DNA of 64,000 nt from Streptococcus cuniculipharyngis (GTDB taxonomy: Bacteria; Bacillota; Bacilli; Lactobacillales; Streptococcaceae). Made by a program: the position numbers and the translations under genes. The notes under the pieces were generated by a model. It saw only the letters and a program-made list of their open reading frames with translations. It was not told the DNA's origin and ran no database searches. The stretch covers positions 124,001 through 188,000 of the forward strand of contig NZ_VOHL01000002.1 of NCBI RefSeq assembly GCF_007859195.1, read 5' to 3'. Every line of letters starts with the position of its first letter. The first letter of the stretch is position 1. Positions 27,517 through 37,193 of this stretch are shown piece after piece.

Positions 27517-27545
27517 ATCTTACCACAAAATGTTTGACCTGTCTA
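27517..27545 (-). promoter_or_regulatory. Promoter of the glycine T-box operon
   Basis: TAGACA (27540-27545), 17-base spacer, TAAGAT (27517-27522) on the minus strand. It begins three bases after the nagA stop codon. Confidence 0.65.
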
Positions 27546-27548
27546 ATC

Positions 27549-28697
27549 TTACTCTTCTTGCAACCAAATTTTTTGCCCATTGACATAAGTGGCCACCAGA
27601 TCGAGGTCCTTGGTCATGATGATAAAGTCTGCTGGCAGACCCTGCTTGATTTGCCCACAACGGTCTTCAATGCCAAGGGACTTGGCAGGAATGTAACTAG
27701 CCATCCGAATGGCTTCCAAACGACTGGCCAGACCCCAGGTCACGATATTTTTTACAGCATCTTTCAGCTGCAAAATTGAGCCAGCCAAACTGCCTCCATC
27801 TCGTAACCTCACTTGGCCATCAGCTACCGCTACCGGGAATTCTCCCAAGTGATAAGTGCCTTCTGCCATCCCTCCGGCACTCATGCAATCCGTAATCAAG
27901 GCAACACGATCATGGCCTTTTTGCTTAATCAGTAAATCACAGGCATTGGGATGGACATGGTAGCCATCGCAAATCAATTCGGCAAAGGTTTCTGGCAAGT
28001 GATAAACTGCCCCTAGCATGCCCAGTTCACGATGATTGAGCCCCCGCATGCCATTATAGGCATGGACCCAGACGCTAGCACCGGCAGCCACTGCTTTTTT
28101 GGCTTGGTCATAGGTTGCATTAGAATGCCCCAAGGCAATCTTGACCCCCTTGGCTTTGGCATAGGCGATAAACTCTTCTGTGCCTGGACGTTCAGGAGCT
28201 AGAGCTAGCTTGCACAAGAGCCCTTGCGAGGCCATCAACCACTGGTCCAACTCCTGCTGGCTAGGATTACGCATATAGGTAGGATTTTGAGCCCCCTTAT
28301 AAGCTTCTGTAAAATAAGGCCCCTCAAAATAAAGCCCCTGAATCTTACTCCCTGTTACCTTATCTTTCATGGCCACCGTTACCTGACAAACCTTGGTCAG
28401 AGTTTCCCTATCAGCAGTCAAAGCTGTGGGTAAAAAACTGGTTACCCCAGTCTCTGGTAAGGCTTGACTCATACGAGCCAAACTTTCCTCCTGACAGTCC
28501 ATAACATCCGCCCCAGCATAACCATGGATATGGGTATCCACCAACCCTGGAGCCACATAAAAACCCGTATAATCCACCACTTCTGCCCCTGCAGGAACCG
28601 TGGGATACCACTGACCAAAACGACCATCCACCAGTTCAAGATAGCCGCCTTCTTTTTCCTCGTAAGGGTAAATAAAGCCATCTGCCTTGATAAACAT
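27549..28697 (-). CDS. nagA: N-acetylglucosamine-6-phosphate deacetylase
   Basis: Removes acetate from GlcNAc-6-P in amino-sugar recycling and use. 382 residues of amidohydrolase fold: VDTHIHGYAGADVMD (first metal site), YFEGPYF, LGHSNATYDQ, VWVHAYNGM, ICDGYHVHPN and ITDCMSAGG with the catalytic Asp. I start at ATG 28697 (MFIKADGFIYPY) behind AGAGGT; the longer open frame (26 codons) is not family-like. Downstream is only the T-box promoter, with no separate terminator. Confidence 0.94.
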   Translation of the reverse strand: MFIKADGFIYPYEEKEGGYLELVDGRFGQWYPTVPAGAEVVDYTGFYVAPGLVDTHIHGYAGADVMDCQEESLARMSQALPETGVTSFLPTALTADRETLTKVCQVTVAMKDKVTGSKIQGLYFEGPYFTEAYKGAQNPTYMRNPSQQELDQWLMASQGLLCKLALAPERPGTEEFIAYAKAKGVKIALGHSNATYDQAKKAVAAGASVWVHAYNGMRGLNHRELGMLGAVYHLPETFAELICDGYHVHPNACDLLIKQKGHDRVALITDCMSAGGMAEGTYHLGEFPVAVADGQVRLRDGGSLAGSILQLKDAVKNIVTWGLASRLEAIRMASYIPAKSLGIEDRCGQIKQGLPADFIIMTKDLDLVATYVNGQKIWLQEE

Positions 28698-28771
28698 AAC
28701 TACCTCTTTCTTCCACAAACTAGGTTTATTATAATATAAAAACTCTGAAGCAACCGACAATAAACATTTTC

Positions 28772-29011
28772 TCAATCATCTTGACCATTTCTTTTTAAGG
28801 AAAAATGGTCAGGCACTTCATCGCTACCTGCCCTAGCAAACGGATGACAACGACCAATCCGAGCCAAGCCCATAACTACCCCTTTGATCCCATGCTTTTC
28901 AATGGCCTCAATCATATAGGCCGAGCAAGTGGGGCGATAGATACAGGAAGGCGGAAACAAGGGTGAAATCCATCTTTGGTAGGCTCGTACCAAGTAAATG
29001 ACTAGCTTCAT
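28772..29011 (-). CDS. yidD: Membrane protein insertion efficiency factor YidD
   Basis: 79 residues with the whole DUF37 signature: [38 protein letters not shown], three conserved cysteines, then [15 protein letters not shown]. It assists YidC-dependent insertion. It overlaps rluB by four bases and is the last gene of scpA-scpB-rluB-yidD. A yidC gene lies at 37.6 kb on the other strand. Confidence 0.95.
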   Translation of the reverse strand: MKLVIYLVRAYQRWISPLFPPSCIYRPTCSAYMIEAIEKHGIKGVVMGLARIGRCHPFARAGSDEVPDHFSLKRNGQDD

Positions 29012-29733
29012 TTGATTTTATTGATGGCCGCATTATGGAGCTGACTGATTTCTTTTTTGTTGAGACGGCGATAGTCTCCTGGTCGCAAGCCAGTCAAATC
29101 CAAGGTGCCAAAGCGAGTGCGTGACAATTTGTCAACCAACAGACCGACACTTTCAAACATCTTCTTGACCTGATGGTTGCGTCCTTCATGGATAACTAGC
29201 TCTACCACTGAACGATTTTTCTCCCGGTCCACCTTGATAATGGTATAACGTGCAGGCTTGGTCTTTTTGCCATCAATAACCACACCACGGGTCAAGGGAC
29301 GCAGGTTTTCCTTGGTTGCCAAGCCCTTGACACGCGCCACATAGACCTTGTCAATTTCATTTCTCGGGTGAATCATCTTGTCGGTAAAATCACCATCATT
29401 AGTCAAAATCAAAAGTCCGGTCGTATCCCAGTCCAAACGTCCCACGGGGTAAATCCTCTCCTTGACTTGAGGCAAGAGGTCAATAACCGTTTGCCGCCCC
29501 TTATCATCAGAGACACTGGAAATCACACCACGTGGTTTGTTCAGTAGGTAATAGACCTTTTCTTCGTTATAAATCGGACTACCACTGACCTCAACCACAT
29601 CGCCTGACTTGACCATCGTCGCAAGCTCTGTCACCAGCTGGCCATTAATAGTAACCAGACCTTTTTTGATTAGTTCTTCTGCCTTGCGACGACTAGCCAC
29701 CCCTGCGTGAGCAATATATTTGTTAATTCTCAT
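29008..29733 (-). CDS. rluB: 23S rRNA pseudouridine synthase B
   Basis: 241 residues: an S4 RNA-binding domain ([21 protein letters not shown], 2-22), then the RsuA/RluB catalytic core with [19 protein letters not shown], where the Asp of LDWDT is the nucleophile. LRPGDYRRL is near the end. It overlaps scpB by 11 bases. Confidence 0.95.
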   Translation of the reverse strand: MRINKYIAHAGVASRRKAEELIKKGLVTINGQLVTELATMVKSGDVVEVSGSPIYNEEKVYYLLNKPRGVISSVSDDKGRQTVIDLLPQVKERIYPVGRLDWDTTGLLILTNDGDFTDKMIHPRNEIDKVYVARVKGLATKENLRPLTRGVVIDGKKTKPARYTIIKVDREKNRSVVELVIHEGRNHQVKKMFESVGLLVDKLSRTRFGTLDLTGLRPGDYRRLNKKEISQLHNAAINKIK

Positions 29734-30307
29734 GTTGTTCTTCTCTGTCTCCTAGTTCTTCCTTATCAAAGAGATTAACGCTTTCTTCCTTAACTGTCAA
29801 GTCAGAAATATCAACTAACTCTTCCAAATGATTAATCCCCATATAATCCAAAAAGTAAGCTGTTGTTCGATAGAGATTGGGACGACCCACAACCTCTTTT
29901 TTACCAGCTTCTTCAATCAAATCAAAAGCCAAAAGCTTACTGATAGCCCCACTGGAATTGACACCGCGAATATGGTCCACCTCAATCCGAGTAATGGGTT
30001 GCTTGTAAGCAATAATTGATAAGACTTCCAAACTAGCTCGTGACAAACTCTGGTTAATCGGGCTCCGCGAATACTGACGTAATAAGTCAGCATGTCCCTC
30101 CTTGGTTGCCAGCCGATATCGCTGCCCTGTTTCTAAAACTGCCAAACTAGACTGGACATCCTCCCGATGTTTCACCTGTAAAGCTTCCAACTGTTGTATC
30201 AGGGCTGAAGGGGGCAAATCCAAAAGCTCAGCCATTTGTCTCAAACTCAGCCCTTCCTCACCTGCTACAAATAGTAGGGCCTCAATCTCTGCCAAATAAG
30301 GTCTCAT
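29723..30307 (-). CDS. scpB: Segregation and condensation protein ScpB
   Basis: 194-residue kleisin-associated winged-helix protein of the SMC-ScpAB condensin. Conserved [20 protein letters not shown] at the N-terminus, then [30 protein letters not shown] and GRPNLYRTT. It overlaps scpA by four bases, so the two are coupled. Confidence 0.97.
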   Translation of the reverse strand: MRPYLAEIEALLFVAGEEGLSLRQMAELLDLPPSALIQQLEALQVKHREDVQSSLAVLETGQRYRLATKEGHADLLRQYSRSPINQSLSRASLEVLSIIAYKQPITRIEVDHIRGVNSSGAISKLLAFDLIEEAGKKEVVGRPNLYRTTAYFLDYMGINHLEELVDISDLTVKEESVNLFDKEELGDREEQHEN

Positions 30308-31011
30308 ACCGTCTCCTTCTCTAGGTAAATATCATCAAAAGCCTTGGCCTGATAGCAGGTCACCTTCCCCAATTTGATTAATTCTAAGAGGGCTAAAAAA
30401 AGGGTAATAAGGTCATTTAGGGTCTGCTTTTGCCCAAATAACTGAGACAACGGCAGTTGTTTTTGCTCAGACATAGCTTGTTCAATGTCTAACATCGCAT
30501 CTTCTATGTGGTAGTCTTCTGCCTCAATCGTGGCATGATTGTATTTGAATTCCTCCTGCTTTCTAGCCATGATTTTAGCAAAAGCTAAGTAGAGATCCAC
30601 CACCGTCTTATCTTGGACTAAAATCGAATCATCATAGACCAGTTCCTGTTTGGGCTTTGAAAAATGGCGAGCCCGCTGATCATGCTGCTGGCCCATCTCC
30701 TGACTTAGGAGCTTAAAGCGACTATACTCTTCTAATTGATTGAGCAACTCATATTCAGGACTCTCTTCAACAGGCTTTTCTTCGACCAGTTTAGGCAGCA
30801 ACTTACGACTTTTTATCAGCATCAACTGACTGGCCATAACCATATAGTCACCAGCAATCTCCAACCTCATGCTCTGCAAGGTTTTCAAATAAGCCAAGTA
30901 CTGCTCAATCACCTCGACCAAAGGCACATCATAAATATCGACCTCATACTTAGACACTAGGTGCAAGAGCAAGTCCAAGGGGCCTTCAAAATCATTTAAT
31001 TTTATATCCAT
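30304..31011 (-). CDS. scpA: Segregation and condensation protein ScpA
   Basis: 235-residue kleisin of condensin: N-terminal [27 protein letters not shown], a middle [11 protein letters not shown] segment and a C-terminal winged helix ([17 protein letters not shown]). It opens the scpA-scpB-rluB-yidD unit and is separated from xerD-like by a terminator and its own promoter. Confidence 0.97.
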   Translation of the reverse strand: MDIKLNDFEGPLDLLLHLVSKYEVDIYDVPLVEVIEQYLAYLKTLQSMRLEIAGDYMVMASQLMLIKSRKLLPKLVEEKPVEESPEYELLNQLEEYSRFKLLSQEMGQQHDQRARHFSKPKQELVYDDSILVQDKTVVDLYLAFAKIMARKQEEFKYNHATIEAEDYHIEDAMLDIEQAMSEQKQLPLSQLFGQKQTLNDLITLFLALLELIKLGKVTCYQAKAFDDIYLEKETV

Positions 31012-31091
31012 TGCCTATTCAACCTGCTTTATTTCTCCCTCACATCCCCCGATCTCCAAGAGGAGCGGACCTGATTTTTTCAACTTCTTCC

Positions 31092-31100
31092 AGTATATCA
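31092..31100 (-). promoter_or_regulatory. Extended -10 promoter of scpAB
   Basis: TGATATACT on the minus strand, about 80 bases upstream of scpA; -35 is poor. Confidence 0.5.
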
Positions 31101-31180
31101 TAAATTTCCTCAGATGAGAGACCTTGACCAGGCTTTCCCGTCTATTCACCTGAAAATCACCTCAATCCTAAGAACAGACT

Positions 31181-31206
31181 AAAAGTCGATTGGCACCCCA
31201 ACCGAC
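31181..31206 (-). terminator. Terminator after the xerD-like gene
   Basis: Minus strand: arms GTCGGTTGG/CCAATCGAC (one G.U pair) with loop GGTG, followed by TTTT, 30 bases after the xerD-like stop. Confidence 0.7.
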
Positions 31207-31235
31207 CTTTATGGGGTGACTTGGTCAACCCCTCT

Positions 31236-31988
31236 TCATTTGTAATATCTTTCCAGACTCGTTAGACTTTTTAACCCCAGATGTTTCGCCAAGGTTTGCG
31301 CATCCATGCCTTGCTCAACCTGTCGTTTGATATATTCTTCCCTCAACCGTTGGGCCGAAACCTCTGACAAGCCGAGTTCTCTTAAGTAGTTAGATAATTG
31401 CCGATGAAACCATTGCCGAGAATACCTTTGGCCATCATGCTCAAAAAGATAGGTTTGTGCTTGACGAGCTAGTAAAAATGGAAGCAAAACGTCCGACAAG
31501 GGCAGAACCCTAACCTGTTGCTTTCTGATCAGACGCAAGAGCTTAAAATCCAAATCAAACTGCTTCATCTCTGCCAAAACCAATTCACTGGGTGTCAAGC
31601 CTAATTCAAGAATTAAAAGGGCAATTAGTTGACCAGTGCTGGCCAAGTCTATCTGGTAAAGACGTGATAGGTTTAATTGTTCTGAAACTAGCCAAGTCCT
31701 GTTCTTAACCAAGACTTGCTGACTTTTCAGTCGGTAAAATCGAGTTAATTCTCCTTGCTCGTATAAGAAATAGAGGAACTGATTAACAACTGATAATTTA
31801 CGATTGCGGGCCGTTGCCTTTAAACCGAGCAAGGACTCCTCATACCGTCTTAAGCTTTGATCTGTCACCTGACCCCTTGTGGTCTGGCAAAATTGTTGTA
31901 AATCATAGCGATAGGACTGCTGGGAATTGGCAGCCAGAGTTCTCGTCGCCAAAAAAGCTGACACCTGACACATCATTTGTTCAAGCAA
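31236..31988 (-). CDS. XerD-like protein with degenerate recombinase site
   Basis: 250 residues of tyrosine-recombinase architecture: a SAM-like N-terminal domain (LAANSQQSYRYDLQQFC) and a reduced catalytic domain. The catalytic Arg of box I is replaced (LGLTPSEL, Thr132 where XerD has Arg). The box II motif HxLR reads QRLR (213-216) and the following His is Glu. Only a C-terminal tyrosine (LERYYK, 248/249) is kept. It matches the streptococcal XerD-like proteins found beside scpA, not XerS, the dif recombinase. Probably catalytically inactive or altered; the role is unknown. Last gene of murI-rdgB-yfcE-cbpB-xerDL, 3 bases after cbpB. Confidence 0.85.
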   Translation of the reverse strand: MLEQMMCQVSAFLATRTLAANSQQSYRYDLQQFCQTTRGQVTDQSLRRYEESLLGLKATARNRKLSVVNQFLYFLYEQGELTRFYRLKSQQVLVKNRTWLVSEQLNLSRLYQIDLASTGQLIALLILELGLTPSELVLAEMKQFDLDFKLLRLIRKQQVRVLPLSDVLLPFLLARQAQTYLFEHDGQRYSRQWFHRQLSNYLRELGLSEVSAQRLREEYIKRQVEQGMDAQTLAKHLGLKSLTSLERYYK

Positions 31989-31991
31989 GGC

Positions 31992-32459
31992 CTAGTCCTC
32001 CTTAGGCTGAATCTCATAAAAGCGATTAAAATCATGTAACAGACTATTGATTGCTTTGAGAATTGATTTACGGGTTATAATTCCTAGAAACAGTTGGTCA
32101 TTAGTCAAAACGGGTAAAAAAGAGGCATCCACCAGCTTGTGCATCACTTCTGTCAAATCAGCATCGAAAGCAATGGTGGGCAATTTTTTATTGACCATCA
32201 GCGAAATATCTAAGTCCGCCAGTTCCATCTCGGTCAAGTCATGCTCTTTCTGGTACTGGATAATATCCGACATACTGATTGTTCCGACATAGTGCTTATC
32301 TTTCGTCATCACAGGAACCCGGGAAAAGCCATTATTGGTCAACAAGAGCATGACATGACTGACATTGTGACTATCAATGAAAATGGCTAATTCTTCCTCT
32401 GGCGTTAGGTAATTTTCCAAATGGGCCAGTAAAAATTCTTCAAATTCTTTTGCAATCAT
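31992..32459 (-). CDS. cbpB: CBS-pair protein CbpB (cyclic-di-AMP binding family)
   Basis: 155 residues with two CBS motifs: HVMLLLTNNGFSRVPVMTKDKHYVGTISMSDI (about 34-66) and a second one around TEVMHKLVDASFLPVLTNDQLFLGIITRKSI (about 103-133). It resembles Bacillus YkuL/DarB and Listeria CbpB, which bind cyclic di-AMP and, when unbound, stimulate the Rel (p)ppGpp synthetase. Whether this protein does so is inferred from family. It overlaps the phosphodiesterase gene by four bases. Confidence 0.85.
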   Translation of the reverse strand: MIAKEFEEFLLAHLENYLTPEEELAIFIDSHNVSHVMLLLTNNGFSRVPVMTKDKHYVGTISMSDIIQYQKEHDLTEMELADLDISLMVNKKLPTIAFDADLTEVMHKLVDASFLPVLTNDQLFLGIITRKSILKAINSLLHDFNRFYEIQPKED

Positions 32460-32974
32460 CGACTAAATTCCTTTGATAAAGCGGGATAGAGTTGATGATC
32501 AAGGGTGTAAAAATCAACCTTAATCCGCTCATCATCTACCTCTACCCGGGCATATAATTTTTCCTGAACAGGGCCACGCGGTTGCTCGACACTTCCAGGG
32601 TTAATAAAGACTGTTTTCCCCTCCTGCCAAGCCGTCGCTTGGTGAAGATGGCCATAAAGACAGATATCAGCGCCTTCTTCTTGTGCCCAAAAGTACAGAC
32701 GATCCCACATGAAATTGATCAGATAGAGATGCCCGTGAGTTTGAGCAATGGTTAAACCAGCAAACTGAGTCACTAGACGATCTGGATAGCCTTCCCCATC
32801 ACAATTTCCCCGAACAACCTGAATGCCCTCCCAAACTGGCAAATTGCTAGCAAGTTCTGAATCACCATTGTGAAAAATGCCAGTAACCTGCCCTTGGTAA
32901 CGTGCCTTGATCTCTTCCACCACGCTAGGATTTCCATGAGAATCACTCATAACAATTAAAGTGTAGTTTGCCAT
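32456..32974 (-). CDS. YfcE/MJ0936-type metallophosphoesterase
   Basis: 172 residues with the calcineurin-like pattern: MSDSHGN (9-15), HNGDSE, GNCDGE, THGHLY and YGHLHQA, giving the full two-metal site. The family hydrolyses phosphodiesters; the substrate is unknown. It overlaps rdgB by 19 bases and cbpB by four, so it is tightly coupled in the murI operon. Confidence 0.9.
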   Translation of the reverse strand: MANYTLIVMSDSHGNPSVVEEIKARYQGQVTGIFHNGDSELASNLPVWEGIQVVRGNCDGEGYPDRLVTQFAGLTIAQTHGHLYLINFMWDRLYFWAQEEGADICLYGHLHQATAWQEGKTVFINPGSVEQPRGPVQEKLYARVEVDDERIKVDFYTLDHQLYPALSKEFSR

Positions 32975-33933
32975 CTTGGAAAAACCTCCATTAATTTTTT
33001 AACGGCTTGCCCACGGTGAGACTGCTGATTTTTTTCGGCCGCTGTCAGTTCTGCCGCTGTTTTGCCTGTCTCCCCAACCAAGAAGAGTGGATCATAGCCA
33101 AAACCGTTCTCTCCCTGTGGTTGAAAGCCAATATAACCCGTCCAATCAGCTGACACGACTAGACTCTCCCGCTCCGGAGCAGCCACCACCAGGGTGGTGT
33201 GGAATTGAGCACTGCGTTTTTTCAAGTCAGCAATCACTGCCAATTCATGCAACAATTTCCTATTATTTTCCTCATCACTAGCATCTGGACCAGCAAAACG
33301 AGATGACCAAACCCCAGGTAAACCACCCAGCAAGTCTACTTTGAGCCCTGAGTCATCGGCTAAAACCATCTGTCCTGTTAACCTAGCAATCGTTTCAGCT
33401 TTAAGGCGAGCATTCTCCTCAAAGGTCATCCCCGTCTCAGCCACTTCTGGTAGGTCTGGGTAGTCATTAAGATTCTCTACCTTAACCCCTAGGCGCTCAA
33501 ATAAGGCACGAAATTCCTTGGTTTTCCCCTCATTACGTGTCGCAATCAAGAGAGTCTCTCCCAAGACATGCGCCTGCCCTAAAACCTCTGACAATTTGAG
33601 TTCCTCCTTGGCGACCTGAGTCCACAAGACCCGGTTCTCTTCTGAAATCAAAATCAACCCCTTAAAGTATGTTAACTTTAGGGTCCGCCCTAAGTGCTCA
33701 TTAAGCATCTCTACCAAAAACTGCAAGAGTTTCTCATCCGAAGATTTTTTTACCACCACTAATTCAAAAGAAGGCTGCCCTTCAGTCATCATGGATAGGC
33801 TGGCTAAACAATCCCTAATGCCCGTCAATTTCTCCTCGCCTGCTCCTAGGTGATATATCATAGGACTGGCACTACCCCACTTGGCAATGTACCAGTCTTC
33901 TCCTGCCTTGTATTCATAAATATCTTTACTCAT
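32956..33933 (-). CDS. rdgB: XTP/dITP diphosphatase (RdgB/HAM1) with N-terminal extension
   Basis: House-cleaning pyrophosphatase for non-canonical purine nucleotides. The enzyme proper is residues about 125-325: [14 protein letters not shown] (substrate loop), [39 protein letters not shown] and [13 protein letters not shown]. Ahead of it are about 125 residues ([13 protein letters not shown] ... LKLSEVLGQ) not found in E. coli RdgB (about 197 residues). The longer form is known in streptococci, with no settled role for the extension. It overlaps murI by four bases. Confidence 0.92.
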   Translation of the reverse strand: MSKDIYEYKAGEDWYIAKWGSASPMIYHLGAGEEKLTGIRDCLASLSMMTEGQPSFELVVVKKSSDEKLLQFLVEMLNEHLGRTLKLTYFKGLILISEENRVLWTQVAKEELKLSEVLGQAHVLGETLLIATRNEGKTKEFRALFERLGVKVENLNDYPDLPEVAETGMTFEENARLKAETIARLTGQMVLADDSGLKVDLLGGLPGVWSSRFAGPDASDEENNRKLLHELAVIADLKKRSAQFHTTLVVAAPERESLVVSADWTGYIGFQPQGENGFGYDPLFLVGETGKTAAELTAAEKNQQSHRGQAVKKLMEVFPRWQTTL

Positions 33934-34727
33934 AAGTCCACATGCTCCACATCAATCGTTTGTTTCAACCAGCTTTCTGCAATGTCCTGAAAGCTTTTGG
34001 CACTAGCAGTCGTATAGAACTGGTGTCGAGAAGAACCCGCTGACCAGCTTCGATTTAGCTGGAAATAGTTTAGCAGGACAGAAATATCACGCACACATTC
34101 TGCTCCACTATCAATCAGGCTAACATTGCTTCCCATAACCCTTTGAATCAAAGCCCCCAATAAAGGGTAATGAGTGCACCCCAAAACCAAGGTATCTAGT
34201 TCTGCCTCAGCCAAGGGGGCTAGGCTTTCATAAACAACTTTTTTAGCCAGACTAGAGTTAATTTCATTAGATTCTACCAAAGGGGCAAAACGGGGACAAG
34301 CCAGACTGATTACCTCTATTTGTGGGGCTAAGAACTGGATTTTTTCCCGATAAATATCCGACTGGATAGTCATCGGCGTCCCAATGACACCAATACGACC
34401 CGTCTGGCTAGCCTTGATGGCAGCCCCCGCCCCAGGTAAAATCACGCCAATGACTGGAATGTCCAACTTTTCCTTGATTTCTTCCCAGACAATAGCTGTT
34501 GCCGTATTACAAGCGATAACAATCATTTTAACATTTTTGGTTAACAAAAACCTAACCAGTTGCCAAGTAAACTCCCTAATCTGCTCCGCTGGACGCGGTC
34601 CATAGGGAGCCCTTGCTGAATCGCCAACATAGACAACCTCTTCTTGGGGGAGTTGGCGTATCAACTCTCTAACCACTGTCAGTCCCCCCACACCAGAATC
34701 TAAAAAGCCAATTGGCCTATTATCCAT
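33930..34727 (-). CDS. murI: Glutamate racemase
   Basis: Makes D-glutamate for peptidoglycan. 265 residues with Asp10 in [11 protein letters not shown], the first catalytic Cys73 in ACNTATA and the second Cys184 in GCTHYPL, plus GDSARAPYG. First gene of murI-rdgB-yfcE-cbpB-xerDL. Confidence 0.97.
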   Translation of the reverse strand: MDNRPIGFLDSGVGGLTVVRELIRQLPQEEVVYVGDSARAPYGPRPAEQIREFTWQLVRFLLTKNVKMIVIACNTATAIVWEEIKEKLDIPVIGVILPGAGAAIKASQTGRIGVIGTPMTIQSDIYREKIQFLAPQIEVISLACPRFAPLVESNEINSSLAKKVVYESLAPLAEAELDTLVLGCTHYPLLGALIQRVMGSNVSLIDSGAECVRDISVLLNYFQLNRSWSAGSSRHQFYTTASAKSFQDIAESWLKQTIDVEHVDL

Positions 34728-34763
34728 ACCTTCCCCATTCTTTCATCACTAATTTTACCAAGC

Positions 34764-34799
34764 TAAAAAATAAGAGAGCAGAAAATCCCTTCCCTGCTC
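34764..34799 (-). terminator. Terminator of the yneF gene
   Basis: Minus strand: GAGCAGGGAA/TTTTCTGCTC arms (two G.U pairs, 34776-34799), then TCTTATTTTTT. Confidence 0.75.
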
Positions 34800-34809
34800 C
34801 CCGTTACAT

Positions 34810-35055
34810 TTATTTTTTCTTGGCCTTAGCGCGTGCCGCCTTTTGTTGCTTGTTCATTTGACGAACAACCTGTTGAACCTTAGCTTCACTTGGCTTTTGT
34901 CCCATTTGACTCATCATGGTGCGAATAACATCCTCGTTCAATGGTGGGTTTTCTTCCAAATATTTTTCCATTTGTTTACGGGCAATAAAAGTCCCTCCCA
35001 CAAGGCCACCTAAAAAAGCAAGCAATACAATTACAATCCAAAGAAATGTTGACAT
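34810..35055 (-). CDS. YneF family (UPF0154) membrane protein
   Basis: 81 residues: an N-terminal membrane helix ([28 protein letters not shown]) and a charged cytoplasmic part with [35 protein letters not shown], the whole UPF0154 signature, ending in a basic tail. I start at ATG 35055 (MSTFLWI) behind GGAGAAGGAAG. Function unknown. Confidence 0.9.
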   Translation of the reverse strand: MSTFLWIVIVLLAFLGGLVGGTFIARKQMEKYLEENPPLNEDVIRTMMSQMGQKPSEAKVQQVVRQMNKQQKAARAKAKKK

Positions 35056-35184
35056 CTTCCTTCTCCTCATTTTTTTACCTACTCATTATACCAAAAAACC
35101 AGCCAAAAGACAAAATTTACGGCATGCAGTAGCCCAACCAATAACCTCTCCTCTAAGCTTCAACAAGGGAAATGCTCCGCTATC

Positions 35185-35871
35185 TTAATCTCTCCGCCCT
35201 AACAAGCGCAACAGACTGAGGAAAAGATTGACAAAATCAAGGTAAAGGCTCAGGGCCAGAGAGATAGCCCACCCATCCGTGACCTGACCACCTGTCTGCT
35301 CATACACACCTTTAATGAGTTGGTTGTCATAGGCAATCAAACCCGAAAAAACAAGGACCGACACTAGACTGATTAGGTAGGACATCAAGCTACTTGACAA
35401 AAAGAGATTAACCAGACTGGCTAGCAAAACACCAATTAAGGCAGCCATCATTGCTTTTTTCATACCCGATAAATCCTTATGAGTCCGCCGTCCAATCATG
35501 GCCATCACAAAGAAAACCAAGGCCGATGACACTAAAGCTTGAAAGACGGTTGTCTGAGCATAAGCTTTAAGGATAAAACTCAAGGTAAAACCATTGAGAG
35601 CAGAATAAGCTAAAAAGAGAGGCAGGGCCATGGGAGTATTCTGACGTGCTGCACCGCCTGCCACAAAAACTAAGGCCAATTCAATAACCATCGCCCCATA
35701 ATAAAGCCAAGGGTAGCTAACTAAAATCAACTGCATATTGTCTGGAAAGACATAAAGCATCAAACCAGCAACAGCAGCCGATAGGCCGATTCCCATTCCA
35801 ACCAAGCTATAAACCTTAGCATAAAAGCTAGCCAAACCCGCCTCAGACCGGTCATAAACAGCTGTACTCAT
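35185..35871 (-). CDS. Bax inhibitor-1 (BI-1/YccA) family membrane protein
   Basis: 228 residues, about seven membrane helices: [53 protein letters not shown] and [19 protein letters not shown], with the Asp of YDNQ typical of the pH-sensing carboxylate pair. Bacterial homologues act as proton-coupled calcium leak channels; the role here is not established. It is 9 bases after the HD-domain gene. Confidence 0.9.
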   Translation of the reverse strand: MSTAVYDRSEAGLASFYAKVYSLVGMGIGLSAAVAGLMLYVFPDNMQLILVSYPWLYYGAMVIELALVFVAGGAARQNTPMALPLFLAYSALNGFTLSFILKAYAQTTVFQALVSSALVFFVMAMIGRRTHKDLSGMKKAMMAALIGVLLASLVNLFLSSSLMSYLISLVSVLVFSGLIAYDNQLIKGVYEQTGGQVTDGWAISLALSLYLDFVNLFLSLLRLLGRRD

Positions 35872-35880
35872 CTTTCACTC

Positions 35881-36378
35881 CTAAATCTTCATCTTATTTG
35901 AGGTCTTAGACCAAGGGCCTTGTTTCAAGTAGTTTCTGAGCGGCGTCAAAGCCTCCTTGACCGCCCAATATTTGTCCACCATGGTTACGATATAAGCCTC
36001 TTTGTAACGTGGCGGAGCCATGGTGGCCCCCCACATATGTTTTAAAATAATATCTTCTTCCCGTTTGTTCAACTGGGTTAATTTTCTGGCATTACGGATA
36101 GCAATGCGCGGGTGAACCCAGGCATGACTTTTATTAAATTTAGTTTCTCGCCAATCATAATAAAAGAAGTCATGCAACAAGCCTCCCCGAGCCGTGCTCT
36201 TATGATCCCAGCCAAATTTTTTAGCAATTTTATAGCTGGTATAGGCCACATTGATCGAATGTTCAAAACGGGTAGAATGATGATGTTGAACAATAGGGAT
36301 TAACTTTTGAAAGCGTGGGTGACGAATCAAATGCCCCACATGTTGCATAAACTCAGTATCTCGTTCATAATGTTTCAT
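35881..36378 (-). CDS. HD-domain phosphohydrolase
   Basis: 165 residues with the HD metal site: HHHSTRFEHSINVAYTSYKIAKKFGWDHKSTARGGLLHDFFYYD holds the H...HD pattern, and MVDKYWA supplies the last Asp. HD phosphohydrolases act on nucleotides or phosphoesters; the substrate is unknown. It lies between a TrmH methylase and a BI-1 protein, an order that recurs in streptococci. Confidence 0.85.
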   Translation of the reverse strand: MKHYERDTEFMQHVGHLIRHPRFQKLIPIVQHHHSTRFEHSINVAYTSYKIAKKFGWDHKSTARGGLLHDFFYYDWRETKFNKSHAWVHPRIAIRNARKLTQLNKREEDIILKHMWGATMAPPRYKEAYIVTMVDKYWAVKEALTPLRNYLKQGPWSKTSNKMKI

Positions 36379-36416
36379 TTTATTTCACCTCTGTTGAATT
36401 ATTATATCATATCAAC

Positions 36417-37151
36417 TTAAATAAAACTAAACATTAAAATACCAGCTGCCACTGCAACATTTAAACTTTCAGCCTGACCTGGCATGCTAATATGAACCAG
36501 TTGGTCGGCTACTTCTGCAACCTCCTGAGAAATTCCCTGACCCTCATTACCAAAAATCAGGGCAAAAGATGAAGGCAACTCCACTGAGCGATAGTCTACC
36601 GAATCCTTTGATACGGTCGTAGCCAAACAAGTAACCCCTTGGGCCTGTAACATATCAAGACTAGTCAAGGTAGGCATCCGATAGATCGGGAGATGAAAAT
36701 GGCTCCCCTGCATTGAACGCAACGTCTTTGGATTATAAATATCCGCCGTCTTCTCTGAAATGAAAACCCCATCAAAACCGGCAGCATCTGCTGTCCGAAT
36801 CATTGTTCCTACATTGCCCGGGTCCTGCACATCCTCCAACAACAGGTATCTTCCTTGAACCTTTTGTAAAAACGTCTGCTCAGGTATTGGCAATTCTGCT
36901 ATAATCCCTTGAGGCGTCTGAGAACTAGATAGTTCCTTCAGCACCTGTTCAGAGACACAGACCACCTGACCCTGGTAAGTCGACAATTGCTCCAAATAAT
37001 CGGGCAGGACAAAAACACGGGTTATTGGCACTTCTGCCCGACAAGCCTCTTCAAATAAATGCCAACCTTCAATCAAGTAGGCGGACTGACGATGTTTTTT
37101 CTGCAATAATTTTTTGGTCTGTTTTATTAATGGATTGGCTTTAGATGTCAT
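36417..37151 (-). CDS. TrmH/SpoU family RNA methyltransferase
   Basis: About 244 residues: an N-terminal L30e-like substrate domain (LIKQTKKLLQKKHRQSAYLIEGWHLFEEA), then the knotted SPOUT domain with VQDPGNVGTMIRTADAAGFDG (motif 1), LIFGNEGQGIS (motif 2) and SMPGQAESLNVAVAAGI (motif 3). The 2-prime-O-ribose target (rRNA or tRNA) cannot be told. ATG 37151 has AAGGA 10 bases upstream; ATG 37160 is the other start and matches homologue length, but has only one base between AAGGAC and the codon and would be about at the transcription start. Confidence 0.88.
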   Translation of the reverse strand: MTSKANPLIKQTKKLLQKKHRQSAYLIEGWHLFEEACRAEVPITRVFVLPDYLEQLSTYQGQVVCVSEQVLKELSSSQTPQGIIAELPIPEQTFLQKVQGRYLLLEDVQDPGNVGTMIRTADAAGFDGVFISEKTADIYNPKTLRSMQGSHFHLPIYRMPTLTSLDMLQAQGVTCLATTVSKDSVDYRSVELPSSFALIFGNEGQGISQEVAEVADQLVHISMPGQAESLNVAVAAGILMFSFI

Positions 37152-37166
37152 TGTAATCATGTCCTT

Positions 37167-37175
37167 ATTATACCA
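37167..37175 (-). promoter_or_regulatory. Extended -10 promoter of the TrmH gene
   Basis: TGGTATAAT on the minus strand; it puts the transcription start at about 37160, that is at or next to the start codon. Confidence 0.6.
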
Positions 37176-37193
37176 CAAAGCTGGTCCATTCTA

